From the NCBI GenBank assembly GCA_021372615.1, contig JAJFUB010000026.1, forward strand, positions 29,714 to 93,713: DNA of 64,000 bases, written 5' to 3'. The DNA is from a bacterium (GTDB lineage Bacteria; Armatimonadota; Zipacnadia; Zipacnadales; UBA11051). The notes beneath the pieces are model-generated. The model did no database searches, had not been told where the DNA came from, and saw only the letters and a program-made list of their open reading frames with translations. A program made the translations under genes and the position numbers. Shown piece by piece: positions 9,175 through 16,391 of the stretch. Position 1 is the stretch's first letter. Every line of letters begins with the position of its first letter.

Positions 9175-11073
9175 ATGAAGTCTTCCTCCAGGATGGACCT
9201 GCTCATGCCTGACGGTTACGTGTGTCTGTTGCTGGTGGCGCTGGCCCTGATCTCGCTGCTGGCCATAGGGGCGGCGGGAGCGCAGGAGCCCGAGGCCCCG
9301 GTGGTCGAGAAGCGGGGCGACTGGGAGGACCTGGGCATTCCCGTCCGCCGCTGCGGGCTCTACTCGCAAGTGCTCGCCCACAACGCTGCCGGGGAAGAGG
9401 TTCTCTGCCTGGGCTTCAAGGATACGCAGTGTTTCGTCCTGCTGCTCAACCCGCTGACCGGCCAGGGCAAGCAGGTGGTCTTCCAGGGCGTGAGCGCGCA
9501 GGTCTGGAGCCTGTGCGCGCACTCGAGCGGGAAGGTCTATGCCACCCTGGGCTCCGGGCATGTCTTCGAGGTGGATCCGACGACGGGGGCCTACCGCGAC
9601 CTGGCGCGTCCACCCGCCGGGGAGACCGTGGTCTGGGAACTGTACGAGGGACCGGACGGTAAGCTCTACGGTGGCACATACCCCACCGCGAAGCTGGCCC
9701 GCATTGACCCGCAGAGCGGGGAGGTCGAGGACCTGGGGCGGATGGACCCCGACGAGATGTACGTCCGCACCATCGCGGTGCAGGGCGACTACGTCTACTG
9801 CGGCTGTGGGCCCAAGAAGCCGTCGGTGTGGGCCTACCACATCCCGAGCGGACACAAGACGCAGATTCTGCCCGACGAGGCGCGCGGGGGGCCGGGGTGG
9901 GGGAAGCCGGTCCTGGCCGGCGACGGCGAGGTCTACATGACCGGCGCGGGTGAGGGACGCTATCAGGTCAAAGGGCTGGAGGTGACGTCGACGGAGCGGA
10001 AGATCCGCCCGGCGCCCCTGCGCCTCAAGGACGGGCGGTACGTCGTGACCGAGGACCGGTCGGGCCCCGACCGCGTGTACTTCCTCGTGGATGACCAGGG
10101 GCAACGCACTGAGGTGAAGTTCAGTTACGACGGTGCGGGGACATCACTCTTCGCGGTCTTCGGCGGACCGGACGGCCGCGTCTACGGCACCACGCGCACG
10201 CCCATCACTCTCTTTGCCCTTGATCCGGCTACACGGAAGATCACCGAATACGGCGATCCGGTCGGGCACGGGGGGCAGGTCTACTCGTGGCTGTGGCGGC
10301 AGGGCAAGCTCCACATGACTGCCTATAGCCGCTGCACCTATAGTGTCTGGGACCCCGCCCGGCCCTGGCAGTTCGGGGCCGAACCCGACAGCAACCCCCG
10401 TGTCCTGGGCCGGATGCCGCGTCATGTTCAGCGTGCCGGGGGGATGCTCGGTCTCCCCGACGGTCGCGTCCTGGTCGGGGGCCTGCCCAGCTACGGCTAC
10501 ATCGGCGGCGGCCTGGTGCTCGTGAAGCCGGAGGAGCCGAGCTTCGAACTCATCGAGAAGCCCGTTGGCGACCAGAGCCCGTGGGCGCTGCTACCGGCGG
10601 AGGAGCCCAACACAGTGCTCCTCGGCACCGACATGATGGGTGGCTCAGGCACCCAGACCGCCGTGCAGCAGACGCCGGCGCGCGTGGTCTGGTACGACGT
10701 GCAGGCGCGCAGGATCAGCCACGAGGTGACGCCATGGCCGGATGAAGTGGGCCTCAGCAGCCTGCTGGCCCTCGATGGCAAGCTCTACCTGAGCGGTCGC
10801 ACCACGGGCCGAGTTGGCACCCTCGATCTGCGTACGCGGCAACTCACCGCGACCGTGGAGACCGGAGCCGGCGGCGGGGGCAGACTGACCGCCGGGCCTG
10901 ACGGGAGGATCTACCTGACCGCCAAGGGCGTCCTGCTGCGCTTCGACCCGGCGACAGGCCAGTGCCAGGCCCTCGCGAGCTACCCCGATCTGGGCGAGTT
11001 CATCACCTTCGCCGGTGGCTACCTCTATGGGTTCGCTGACACACATCTGCTGAGGCTGAGACTGCCGCAATAG
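9175..11073 (+). CDS. Secreted beta-propeller protein
   Basis: A 632-residue protein with a hydrophobic signal segment near residues 14-36 (CLLLVALALISLLAIGAAGA). The remainder is built of repeated short beta-blades with motifs such as GSGHVFEVDPTTGAY, DGKLYGGTYPTAKLARIDP and DGRIYLTAKGVLLRFDPATG. This is the pattern of PQQ-, SMP30- or NHL-like propellers. No catalytic residues can be assigned. It starts 15 bp after the pseudopilin gene; the ribosome binding site for the ATG at 9175 is weak and the ATG at 9193 is an alternative. It may bind ligands or act as a lactonase- or lyase-like enzyme outside the cytoplasm. Confidence 0.7.
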   Translation: MKSSSRMDLLMPDGYVCLLLVALALISLLAIGAAGAQEPEAPVVEKRGDWEDLGIPVRRCGLYSQVLAHNAAGEEVLCLGFKDTQCFVLLLNPLTGQGKQVVFQGVSAQVWSLCAHSSGKVYATLGSGHVFEVDPTTGAYRDLARPPAGETVVWELYEGPDGKLYGGTYPTAKLARIDPQSGEVEDLGRMDPDEMYVRTIAVQGDYVYCGCGPKKPSVWAYHIPSGHKTQILPDEARGGPGWGKPVLAGDGEVYMTGAGEGRYQVKGLEVTSTERKIRPAPLRLKDGRYVVTEDRSGPDRVYFLVDDQGQRTEVKFSYDGAGTSLFAVFGGPDGRVYGTTRTPITLFALDPATRKITEYGDPVGHGGQVYSWLWRQGKLHMTAYSRCTYSVWDPARPWQFGAEPDSNPRVLGRMPRHVQRAGGMLGLPDGRVLVGGLPSYGYIGGGLVLVKPEEPSFELIEKPVGDQSPWALLPAEEPNTVLLGTDMMGGSGTQTAVQQTPARVVWYDVQARRISHEVTPWPDEVGLSSLLALDGKLYLSGRTTGRVGTLDLRTRQLTATVETGAGGGGRLTAGPDGRIYLTAKGVLLRFDPATGQCQALASYPDLGEFITFAGGYLYGFADTHLLRLRLPQ

Positions 11074-11159
11074 AGTGGGCACCTTTCCCCGCTCCGCCAA
11101 GAGGCCGGTCCGACCCATGTCACGAATGCTCCTGCCATCTGGCCAGGAGGAGACTGGAC

Positions 11160-12698
11160 ATGGTCGCCGCTCCCCGTCTCATCTTCAACGACGACGGCAG
11201 CAACTTCCTGTACTCCTGGGACGACGTGACTGCTGACGATCTGCGCGCCTATCTGCGGCGGCTCGAGGGCACGCAGGTGGACATGGTCGCCTACTGTGTG
11301 GCCTTCGGCGGTTATGTCACTTACTACAACAGCCAGGTTGCCGAACGCCTCGGCAGCGGCTTTGGCGTCACGGACAAGGTCAAGCAGGCGCGGGTGGCCG
11401 ACAACCTGCGCCGGCTCGATGGCGAGTGCGGCGGCTACATCACCGGGGTGCTCGACACGCTCGGCGAGATGGGGCTGCCGGTGGTCGCCAGCCTCCGCAT
11501 GAATGACGCCCACATGAGTTCGGACCCCACGGGCATGGTCGCCGGGCGGTTCTGGATGAACCACCCCCGGTGGCGGCTGGGGGAGCCGTACGGCTACTAC
11601 GCGAGCTGCCTGGACTACCGGCAGCCGGCGGTGCGGGAGTACCTGCGCCGGCTGGTGCGCGAGGTCATCGGGTTGTACCCGGGCCTCGCGGGGATCGAGC
11701 TGGACGGCATGCGGTCGCCCTTCTTCTTCCCCGAGGGGGAGGGGGAGAGGTGCGCGCCGATCATGACGGGCCTCATCCGGCAGATTCGGGCGGACCTGGA
11801 CGAGGCCCACGCGGACCGCTACCACCTGCGGGTCAACGTCCCGCGCTCGCCGGAGCTGGCGCTGGAGACCGGGATGGATGTGGCGGCGTGGGAGGCCGAG
11901 GGGCTCGTGGATGGCATCTCGCCGGGCTGCTACAACGTGGACTTCCAACTGCCCATCGCGCAGTGGAAGCAGCTTCTCACCCGCACCCCGGTACAGGCCT
12001 ACATCAACTGCAGCCCGCAGACCGGGCAGTACCTGTCGCGCGAGGAGTACCGTGGGGCGGCCGCCAATGCCTGGTACGCCGGAGCGGACGGCCTCAACCT
12101 CTTCAACTTCCCCTGTCTCGATGAGCTGAGCTTCACGCAGGCTGTCCCGCCCGAGCGCCGGCCCTTCCCGGCGCCGGAGTTTGGACCGTATGCCTGGCAT
12201 GGCGACCAGCAGCAAACGCGCACGGTGCTGCATGAGCTGGGCGACCCGGAGAAGCTCCGCCGGGCCGACAAGCGCTTCCTGTTCTGCATGGAGCCGAAGC
12301 CGTACCGGCACTACGTGCCGGAGGTCGCGCAGGTCGAGCGGCTGGCGGACCCGCCTCGCATGGCGCTGGACGTCACGTGCTATGAGGACTTCGCGGCGGC
12401 GCGGCAGATGACGCTCGAACTGAAGGTCGTGGGCGTCAGCCTGCGTGACCGCTTCGCCTTCAGCATCAATGATCGCCCGGTGCCTGCGAAGCGGATCGAG
12501 CGTCTCTACTCGGCGAGCGGTCGGGACGCGCGGGTGCACTCCGTCCCCCTCGAGCCGTACTCGCAGTTCACGCTGACCCTCGATGAGTCGTGGCTGCAGC
12601 AGGGCGTCAATGTGCTGGAGGTGGCCCTCGCTGACCGCCACCCGGCGCTGCTGGGTGTGGTGGAGCTGCGGGAGGTCAAGCTGGATGTGAGGTACTAG
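11160..12698 (+). CDS. Putative glycoside-hydrolase-like TIM-barrel protein
   Basis: A 512-residue protein with no signal peptide. The start at 11160 follows a very good AGGAGGAGA ribosome binding site. The first about 370 residues look like a (beta/alpha)8 barrel of the GHL10/DUF4015-like type: LIFNDDGSNFLY, then GIELDGMRSPFFF, where an Asp sits at a strand end, and ADGLNLFNFPC. The C-terminal about 100 residues are a beta-sandwich (FAFSINDRPVPAKRIERL). No family is certain. The gene follows the propeller gene and is closed by a 28-bp-arm hairpin, so it probably ends the lacI-led unit. A role in polysaccharide breakdown is inferred from context only. Confidence 0.6.
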   Translation: MVAAPRLIFNDDGSNFLYSWDDVTADDLRAYLRRLEGTQVDMVAYCVAFGGYVTYYNSQVAERLGSGFGVTDKVKQARVADNLRRLDGECGGYITGVLDTLGEMGLPVVASLRMNDAHMSSDPTGMVAGRFWMNHPRWRLGEPYGYYASCLDYRQPAVREYLRRLVREVIGLYPGLAGIELDGMRSPFFFPEGEGERCAPIMTGLIRQIRADLDEAHADRYHLRVNVPRSPELALETGMDVAAWEAEGLVDGISPGCYNVDFQLPIAQWKQLLTRTPVQAYINCSPQTGQYLSREEYRGAAANAWYAGADGLNLFNFPCLDELSFTQAVPPERRPFPAPEFGPYAWHGDQQQTRTVLHELGDPEKLRRADKRFLFCMEPKPYRHYVPEVAQVERLADPPRMALDVTCYEDFAAARQMTLELKVVGVSLRDRFAFSINDRPVPAKRIERLYSASGRDARVHSVPLEPYSQFTLTLDESWLQQGVNVLEVALADRHPALLGVVELREVKLDVRY

Positions 12699-12703
12699 GC
12701 CGT

Positions 12704-12771
12704 GGGTGGCGCGCCGTGTGCGCCGGGCCCCACGGCTGGCGGCGGGGCCTGGCGCACACGACGCGCCACCC
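12704..12771. terminator. Strong 28-bp-arm hairpin
   Basis: The arms 12704-12731 and 12744-12771 are reverse complements except for one C-A mismatch and one possible G-U pair, around a 12-base loop. The hairpin lies 5 bp after the stop of the TIM-barrel gene and 77 bp before the sigma factor start. It probably ends the upstream transcript. No T-run follows at once; a short CTTTTCT comes about 10 bases later. Confidence 0.6.
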
Positions 12772-12848
12772 GCCGCCTGAGCTTTTCTGAACCCTTTGCT
12801 CCCCGTCGGTGTTCAACCCCCTGACATCGGCCATTCTGGCTTCGCGCG

Positions 12849-13427
12849 ATGGATGTCATGTGCAGTGACCAGGACCTGATGGCGAGGCTATGTGAGGGTG
12901 ACCAGGAAGCCTTCGGCCTCCTGGCCCAGCGCCACAAGGACTGGCTGACCCGCCTCCTGTACCATCTGTTCTGGAACCACGAAGAGGCCGAGGACGGCGC
13001 GCAGGAAGTGCTGCTGCGGTTGTGGCTGGCGCGCCGAACGTATGAGCCGACGGCGAACCTGCGCACCTTTCTGTTCACGATTGCCCGCAACTACTGGCAC
13101 AACCGCAGCACGCGGGTGATCCGCCGGACGCACGCGGCGACGCTGGAGGAGCAGTTCGGGCCCAATGCCCGGCGGGTGATCGAGGAGTTGGCGGACGAGT
13201 CGCCGACACCGGAGCACATCGTGATGCAGCGCCTCGAGCAGCACCGACTCCGCCGGGCGGTCAACACGTTGCCGGAGAAGCAGCGGCTGGTGTTCGTGAT
13301 GAGCCACTTCCTGGACATGCGCTACCGGGAGATAGGGGAGACGCTGGGGGTGCCGGAGGGGACGGTCAAGTCGCGCATGGCGACGGCGGTGGCGACGCTC
13401 CGCGTGAGATTGGGTGAGGAACGATGA
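12849..13427 (+). CDS. ECF-type RNA polymerase sigma-70 factor
   Basis: A 192-residue extracytoplasmic-function sigma factor. Region 2 is seen in LCEGDQEAFGLLAQRHKDWL and EEAEDGAQEVLLRLWLARRT. Region 4 is seen in TLPEKQRLVFVMSHFLDMRY followed by REIGETLGVPEGTVKSRM. Length is typical. The TGA stop overlaps the ATG of the next gene (ATGA), and that gene begins with an anti-sigma-type zinc finger, so sigma factor and regulator are translationally coupled as in classic ECF/anti-sigma pairs. No ECF-type promoter could be assigned with confidence upstream. Confidence 0.93.
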   Translation: MDVMCSDQDLMARLCEGDQEAFGLLAQRHKDWLTRLLYHLFWNHEEAEDGAQEVLLRLWLARRTYEPTANLRTFLFTIARNYWHNRSTRVIRRTHAATLEEQFGPNARRVIEELADESPTPEHIVMQRLEQHRLRRAVNTLPEKQRLVFVMSHFLDMRYREIGETLGVPEGTVKSRMATAVATLRVRLGEER

Positions 13428-14791
13428 AATGCGATACGTGTCGCGAGTTGCTGACGGCGTACCTGAAGGCCGAGCTGGAGGGGGCACAGGTCGCCGAAGT
13501 AGAGGAACACCTGGCGACGTGCGCCGAGTGCGCGCAGGAATGCGAAGGGGCGCGGAAGGTGCTGGCCCGACTGGATTCTGCCAGCGAAGAGCCCGTCATG
13601 CGGATCGCTGCGACGGTCGTGGAGAAGGCCTTCGAGCGGCGCGCCAGCGACATCCACATCCGCCACATCGGCGAAAAGTGCAAGGTCTTCATGCGCATTG
13701 ACGGGGTGATGCACGAAGCGATCCTGCTGCCCGAGTACGTACACCGGCCGCTCGTGGACCGCCTCAAGATCATGGCCGACATGAAGCTGACAGTCAGCAA
13801 CGCGCCGCAGGATGGCCGCATCATGACGGAGGTGCAGGGCAAGAAGCTCGACCTGCGCGTCTCGGTGGTGCCCACCGCGACCGGCGAAAGCCTGGTCATT
13901 CGTCTGCTGGACTCCTCGTGCATCCGTCTCAGCCTCGACGAAGTGTACCTCGTCGGGGAGCAGCGCGCGCAACTGGACGATCTGCTGCATCGCCCCAGCG
14001 GCCTCATCGTCGTCACGGGCCCGACCGGCAGCGGCAAGACTACGACCCTGTATGCCATCCTGCACGAGTTGAACCGCCCGGCAGTGCACTGCATGACCAT
14101 CGAGGACCCGATCGAGTACCTGATCGAGGGCGTTACGCAGATCCCCGTCAACCGGGCCGCCGGCATGGACTTCCGGGCCGCGATGCGGGCGATCATGCGC
14201 CAGGACCCCGATGTCATCATGTGCGGTGAGATCCGGGATCAGGAGACGGCGGAACTGTGTTGCCAGGCAGCCATGACCGGACACCTGGTGCTCACGACGT
14301 TGCACACCGATGACGCCATCAAGGCCGTCAGTCGGTTGCTGGACATCGGCCTGCCGCGCTTCATCATCACCTCCACGCTGCTGGGCGCGACCGCTCAGCG
14401 GTTGCTGCGCAAGCTCTGCCCGGTGTGCAAGGAGGAGTACGACCCGCGGGCGGAGAGTTCGGCGCCGGGACTGGCGCAAGCGGCGAACGAGGAGGCGTGG
14501 CTACGCGAGGCGGGACTGACGGAGCTGCCCGGGAAGCTGTGGCGAAGCAAGGGCTGTCCGGAGTGCCATGGCTCGGGCTTCCGCGGGCGGCTGGCCATCT
14601 ACGAGGTCTTCACGATGGATCAAGATGTCCTAACGGCGATGGCCGTCAAGCGGGCCTCGCTGGAGGAAGTCGAGCGTCTCGCGGCGACGAAGGTCAAGTC
14701 GCTCAAGCAGGTGGCGTTGGGGAAGATCCTGGGCGGCGACGTACCCGTCGCCGAGGCAATGCGGATGCTGATGTACCTGCCGGAGTACTGA
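13424..14791 (+). CDS. Anti-sigma-like zinc finger fused to GspE/PilB-type ATPase
   Basis: A 455-residue fusion. Residues 1-50 form a zf-HC2/ZAS-like finger with Cys3, Cys6, His29, Cys33 and Cys36 (H-x3-C-x2-C), the zinc site of anti-sigma factors. Residues about 55-455 are a type II secretion/type IV pilus assembly ATPase: RASDIHIR (73-80), Walker A GPTGSGKTT (199-207), Walker-B region DVIMCGEIRDQET, His box GHLVLTTLHTDD, and a four-Cys zinc site (Cys332, 335, 378, 381). The usual N-terminal MshEN/GspE-N domain is missing, replaced by the finger. The ATG overlaps the sigma stop. A plausible role is an ATPase whose state controls, or is controlled by, the sigma factor; the sequence cannot prove that. 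Confidence 0.88.
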   Translation: MKCDTCRELLTAYLKAELEGAQVAEVEEHLATCAECAQECEGARKVLARLDSASEEPVMRIAATVVEKAFERRASDIHIRHIGEKCKVFMRIDGVMHEAILLPEYVHRPLVDRLKIMADMKLTVSNAPQDGRIMTEVQGKKLDLRVSVVPTATGESLVIRLLDSSCIRLSLDEVYLVGEQRAQLDDLLHRPSGLIVVTGPTGSGKTTTLYAILHELNRPAVHCMTIEDPIEYLIEGVTQIPVNRAAGMDFRAAMRAIMRQDPDVIMCGEIRDQETAELCCQAAMTGHLVLTTLHTDDAIKAVSRLLDIGLPRFIITSTLLGATAQRLLRKLCPVCKEEYDPRAESSAPGLAQAANEEAWLREAGLTELPGKLWRSKGCPECHGSGFRGRLAIYEVFTMDQDVLTAMAVKRASLEEVERLAATKVKSLKQVALGKILGGDVPVAEAMRMLMYLPEY

Positions 14792-14835
14792 ACGACATGG
14801 GGCCGGCGCATCGGCCCGTGGCTGAGAATCGACCA

Positions 14836-14862
14836 CTGAGTGGCCGATTTTCGACCACTCAG
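14836..14862. terminator. Stem-loop between convergent genes
   Basis: CTGAGTGG (14836-14843) pairs with CCACTCAG (14855-14862). An inner CG/CG pair flanks a T-rich loop (ATTTT). It lies about 45 bp after the stop of the ATPase gene and before the decayed carboxylesterase on the other strand. Probably a transcription terminator. Confidence 0.5.
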
Positions 14863-14889
14863 CGGGAGCATTCACGCCTGTGCGCTGTG

Positions 14890-15635
14890 CTACTTCCCGG
14901 CTTGCCGCACCATCGCTCTATCCCACAGGTCGCACTGCTCGGCCCGCAGATGGTCCTACGGGCCGATCTGCTTGTCGAAGACCAGCACGTTGTCCCGGCT
15001 CGCGTCGTAGGGGGCCCGGGGCGTCAGGCCGGCCGCTTCCGGCTTGCCGGTGCGGGCGAAGACCGTCCGGTACACCCCCATCTGGTCGAGCAGGCCCCAG
15101 TTGCCGAGGCATGCCCCGCCGGGAGGGGCACCGTCGCCCAAAGACGCCCCGTCACCGGGAGGTGCTCCGTCGCCGATGGACGCCTGGCCGATTGAAGATC
15201 GCTCAGTGCCGGCGTCTCGCCGGCCCAGGCCAGGATGCGTGAAGAACTCGAACGCTCCCAGCCGGTAGTTGAACGTCACCACCACGACACCCCGCCGCTC
15301 CAGGGCGGCGCCGCCGTAGAACGGCTTGCTGCCCGAGCCCTGCACGAGGCCGCCACCATGGCTTCAGACCATGACCGGCAGCTTCGCCTCCGTCTCCTGC
15401 GGCGGGGCCCAGACGTTCAGGACCAGGCAATTCTCGCCTTGGTGAGCTGTGGCTCGCGCCAGCGCAGCGGCCCGACTGACGGCCGGGCGTAGGGGATGCT
15501 CTTGTAGACACGAACGTCGTCTGCCACGCTGCCGGTGACCGGGCCCGAGGTCAGGCGGATCGGGTCCTGCAGCGGTGCGATGCGGGCGACGGACAGGGCC
15601 AGCAAGGGCAGCAGATAGGCACTAGGCCGTGGCAT
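14890..15635 (-). pseudogene. Carboxylesterase type B remnant (internal deletion, frameshift, stops)
   Basis: Reading leftward from 15635, the product begins with a signal-like segment and LTSGPVTGSVADDVRVYKSI, then PYARPSVGPLRWREPQ: the start of a type B carboxylesterase. It then shifts frame into ENCLVLNVWAPPQ. At about 15369 a TGA replaces the conserved Trp of the VMVWxHGGG oxyanion motif (read VMV-stop-SHGGG). The oxyanion-hole and GNWGLLDQ segments follow, but the catalytic Ser and the middle of the enzyme are missing. The text jumps to the C-terminal signature VFARTGKPEAAGL, then DNVLVFDKQIGP, a TAG, and the tail CDLWDRAMVRQAGK. A 36-bp tandem repeat (15118-15148 and 15154-15184) sits inside. 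Clearly a dead gene. Confidence 0.8.
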
Positions 15636-15726
15636 GTCGTACTCCCTGGCAGTGCTCTGCCAAGGTTGACGTTGCCCGGCACCGGATCATTCCCGCGCAC
15701 GCCCGGTGGGCGGGCCCGGGGCCTCA

Positions 15727-16005
15727 CTACTGGCTTGCCGCTTCCAGTCTCGTGCGTTCGGCGATCCACATCCGCAGCATGGTCTGGTAGCCAATGCCCT
15801 TGGTCGCGGCGATCTGCTTGACTTGCTCGATCTGGCGTTCTGACAGGCGCAGACAGACCTGCTTGAGTGGGCGTGCGGCGAAGGCCACGTCGTTGGCCGG
15901 TTCGGTGTCGTCAATGAAGTCGGTAAGGCTATGCTTGTCCCAGAACTCGGCCGCCTCCGTGTCGGTGCGCAGTGGTGGCACGCGTCGTTTCGCCATTGTC
16001 TTCAC
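15727..16005 (-). CDS. CopG-type antitoxin (BrnA-like)
   Basis: A 92-residue antitoxin. The N-terminal half has the CopG-antitoxin signature TEAAEFWDKHSLTDFIDD. The C-terminal part, VCLRLSERQIEQVKQIAATK then GIGYQTMLRMWIAERTR, is a ribbon-helix-helix DNA-binding domain. Its ATG overlaps the TGA of the upstream toxin-like gene (ATGA). In this family the antitoxin neutralises a BrnT-like RNase and represses the operon. Here the toxin reading frame carries a nonsense codon, so the antitoxin may be an orphan kept for regulation or simply not yet lost. Confidence 0.8.
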   Translation of the reverse strand: MKTMAKRRVPPLRTDTEAAEFWDKHSLTDFIDDTEPANDVAFAARPLKQVCLRLSERQIEQVKQIAATKGIGYQTMLRMWIAERTRLEAASQ

Positions 16006-16268
16006 CGCCTCTGATACGCTCGCCGTTCCGGCGGCGTCATCTCGCGCGCTGTTACGACCCGTGCGCGCCCGGCGCCCAAGTCGCGCAGCACGATGAGCAG
16101 GTAGCGTCCGGCCTCGGTCTGCCCCAGCACGTAGTACAGCGCGTCCCGGCCGCGCCGAACGTATGGCCTGTTGCCGAGGACCTCATCCACTTCTGTCAGA
16201 TCCACGCGATGCTTGTGCCACTACTTGTCGGCCACAGCCGCCGAACACTCGACCTCGGTGAAGACCAT
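16002..16268 (-). pseudogene. BrnT-like toxin interrupted by a TAG codon
   Basis: From the ATG at 16268 the frame reads MVFTEVECSAAVADK, then TAG (16223-16221), then WHKHRVDLTEVDEVLGNRPY and onward to TAREMTPPERRAYQRR. The part after the stop is a good BrnT/RelE-like RNase toxin (LGQTEAGRYLLIVL, then ARVVTAREMT). Family members have a few residues plus a KxWHKH-type stretch exactly where the stop falls. So a sense codon has probably become TAG and the toxin lost its N-terminus. A GTG at 16205 could still give a 67-residue product, so partial function cannot be excluded. A sequencing error is possible. Confidence 0.6.
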
Positions 16269-16305
16269 CCGGGTCTGCCCCCATGCGCCGGAAGTGTATA
16301 GACAA

Positions 16306-16334
16306 ACGATATACGGTTCTGTCCTGTCTGTCAA
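16306..16334 (-). promoter_or_regulatory. Possible promoter for the toxin-antitoxin pair
   Basis: On the minus strand, TTGACA (16334-16329) is followed after 17 bp by TATCGT (16311-16306); an overlapping TATATC at 16313-16308 has a 15-bp spacer. Both lie about 40 bp before the toxin ATG at 16268. The -35 box is perfect, the -10 box is weak. Confidence 0.4.
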
Positions 16335-16391
16335 GCATCAACATCGGCGGTGCCGTAGGGCCGTCGCAGGTCAAGGAGGGCTGCTGGGGAA

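Noticed and set aside
11025..12641. Long minus-strand open frame (538 codons) opposite the TIM-barrel gene
   Set aside because: Antisense shadow of a gene with a strong ribosome binding site; composition is not protein-like.
15118..15184. CRISPR-like repeat
   Set aside because: Only two 31-bp units with a 36-bp period, imperfect and within a pseudogene; a simple tandem duplication.
15360..15380. TGA read as Trp in the carboxylesterase (recoding)
   Set aside because: TGA acts as a normal stop in most genes here, and the same locus has a frameshift, a TAG and a large deletion, so decay is simpler.
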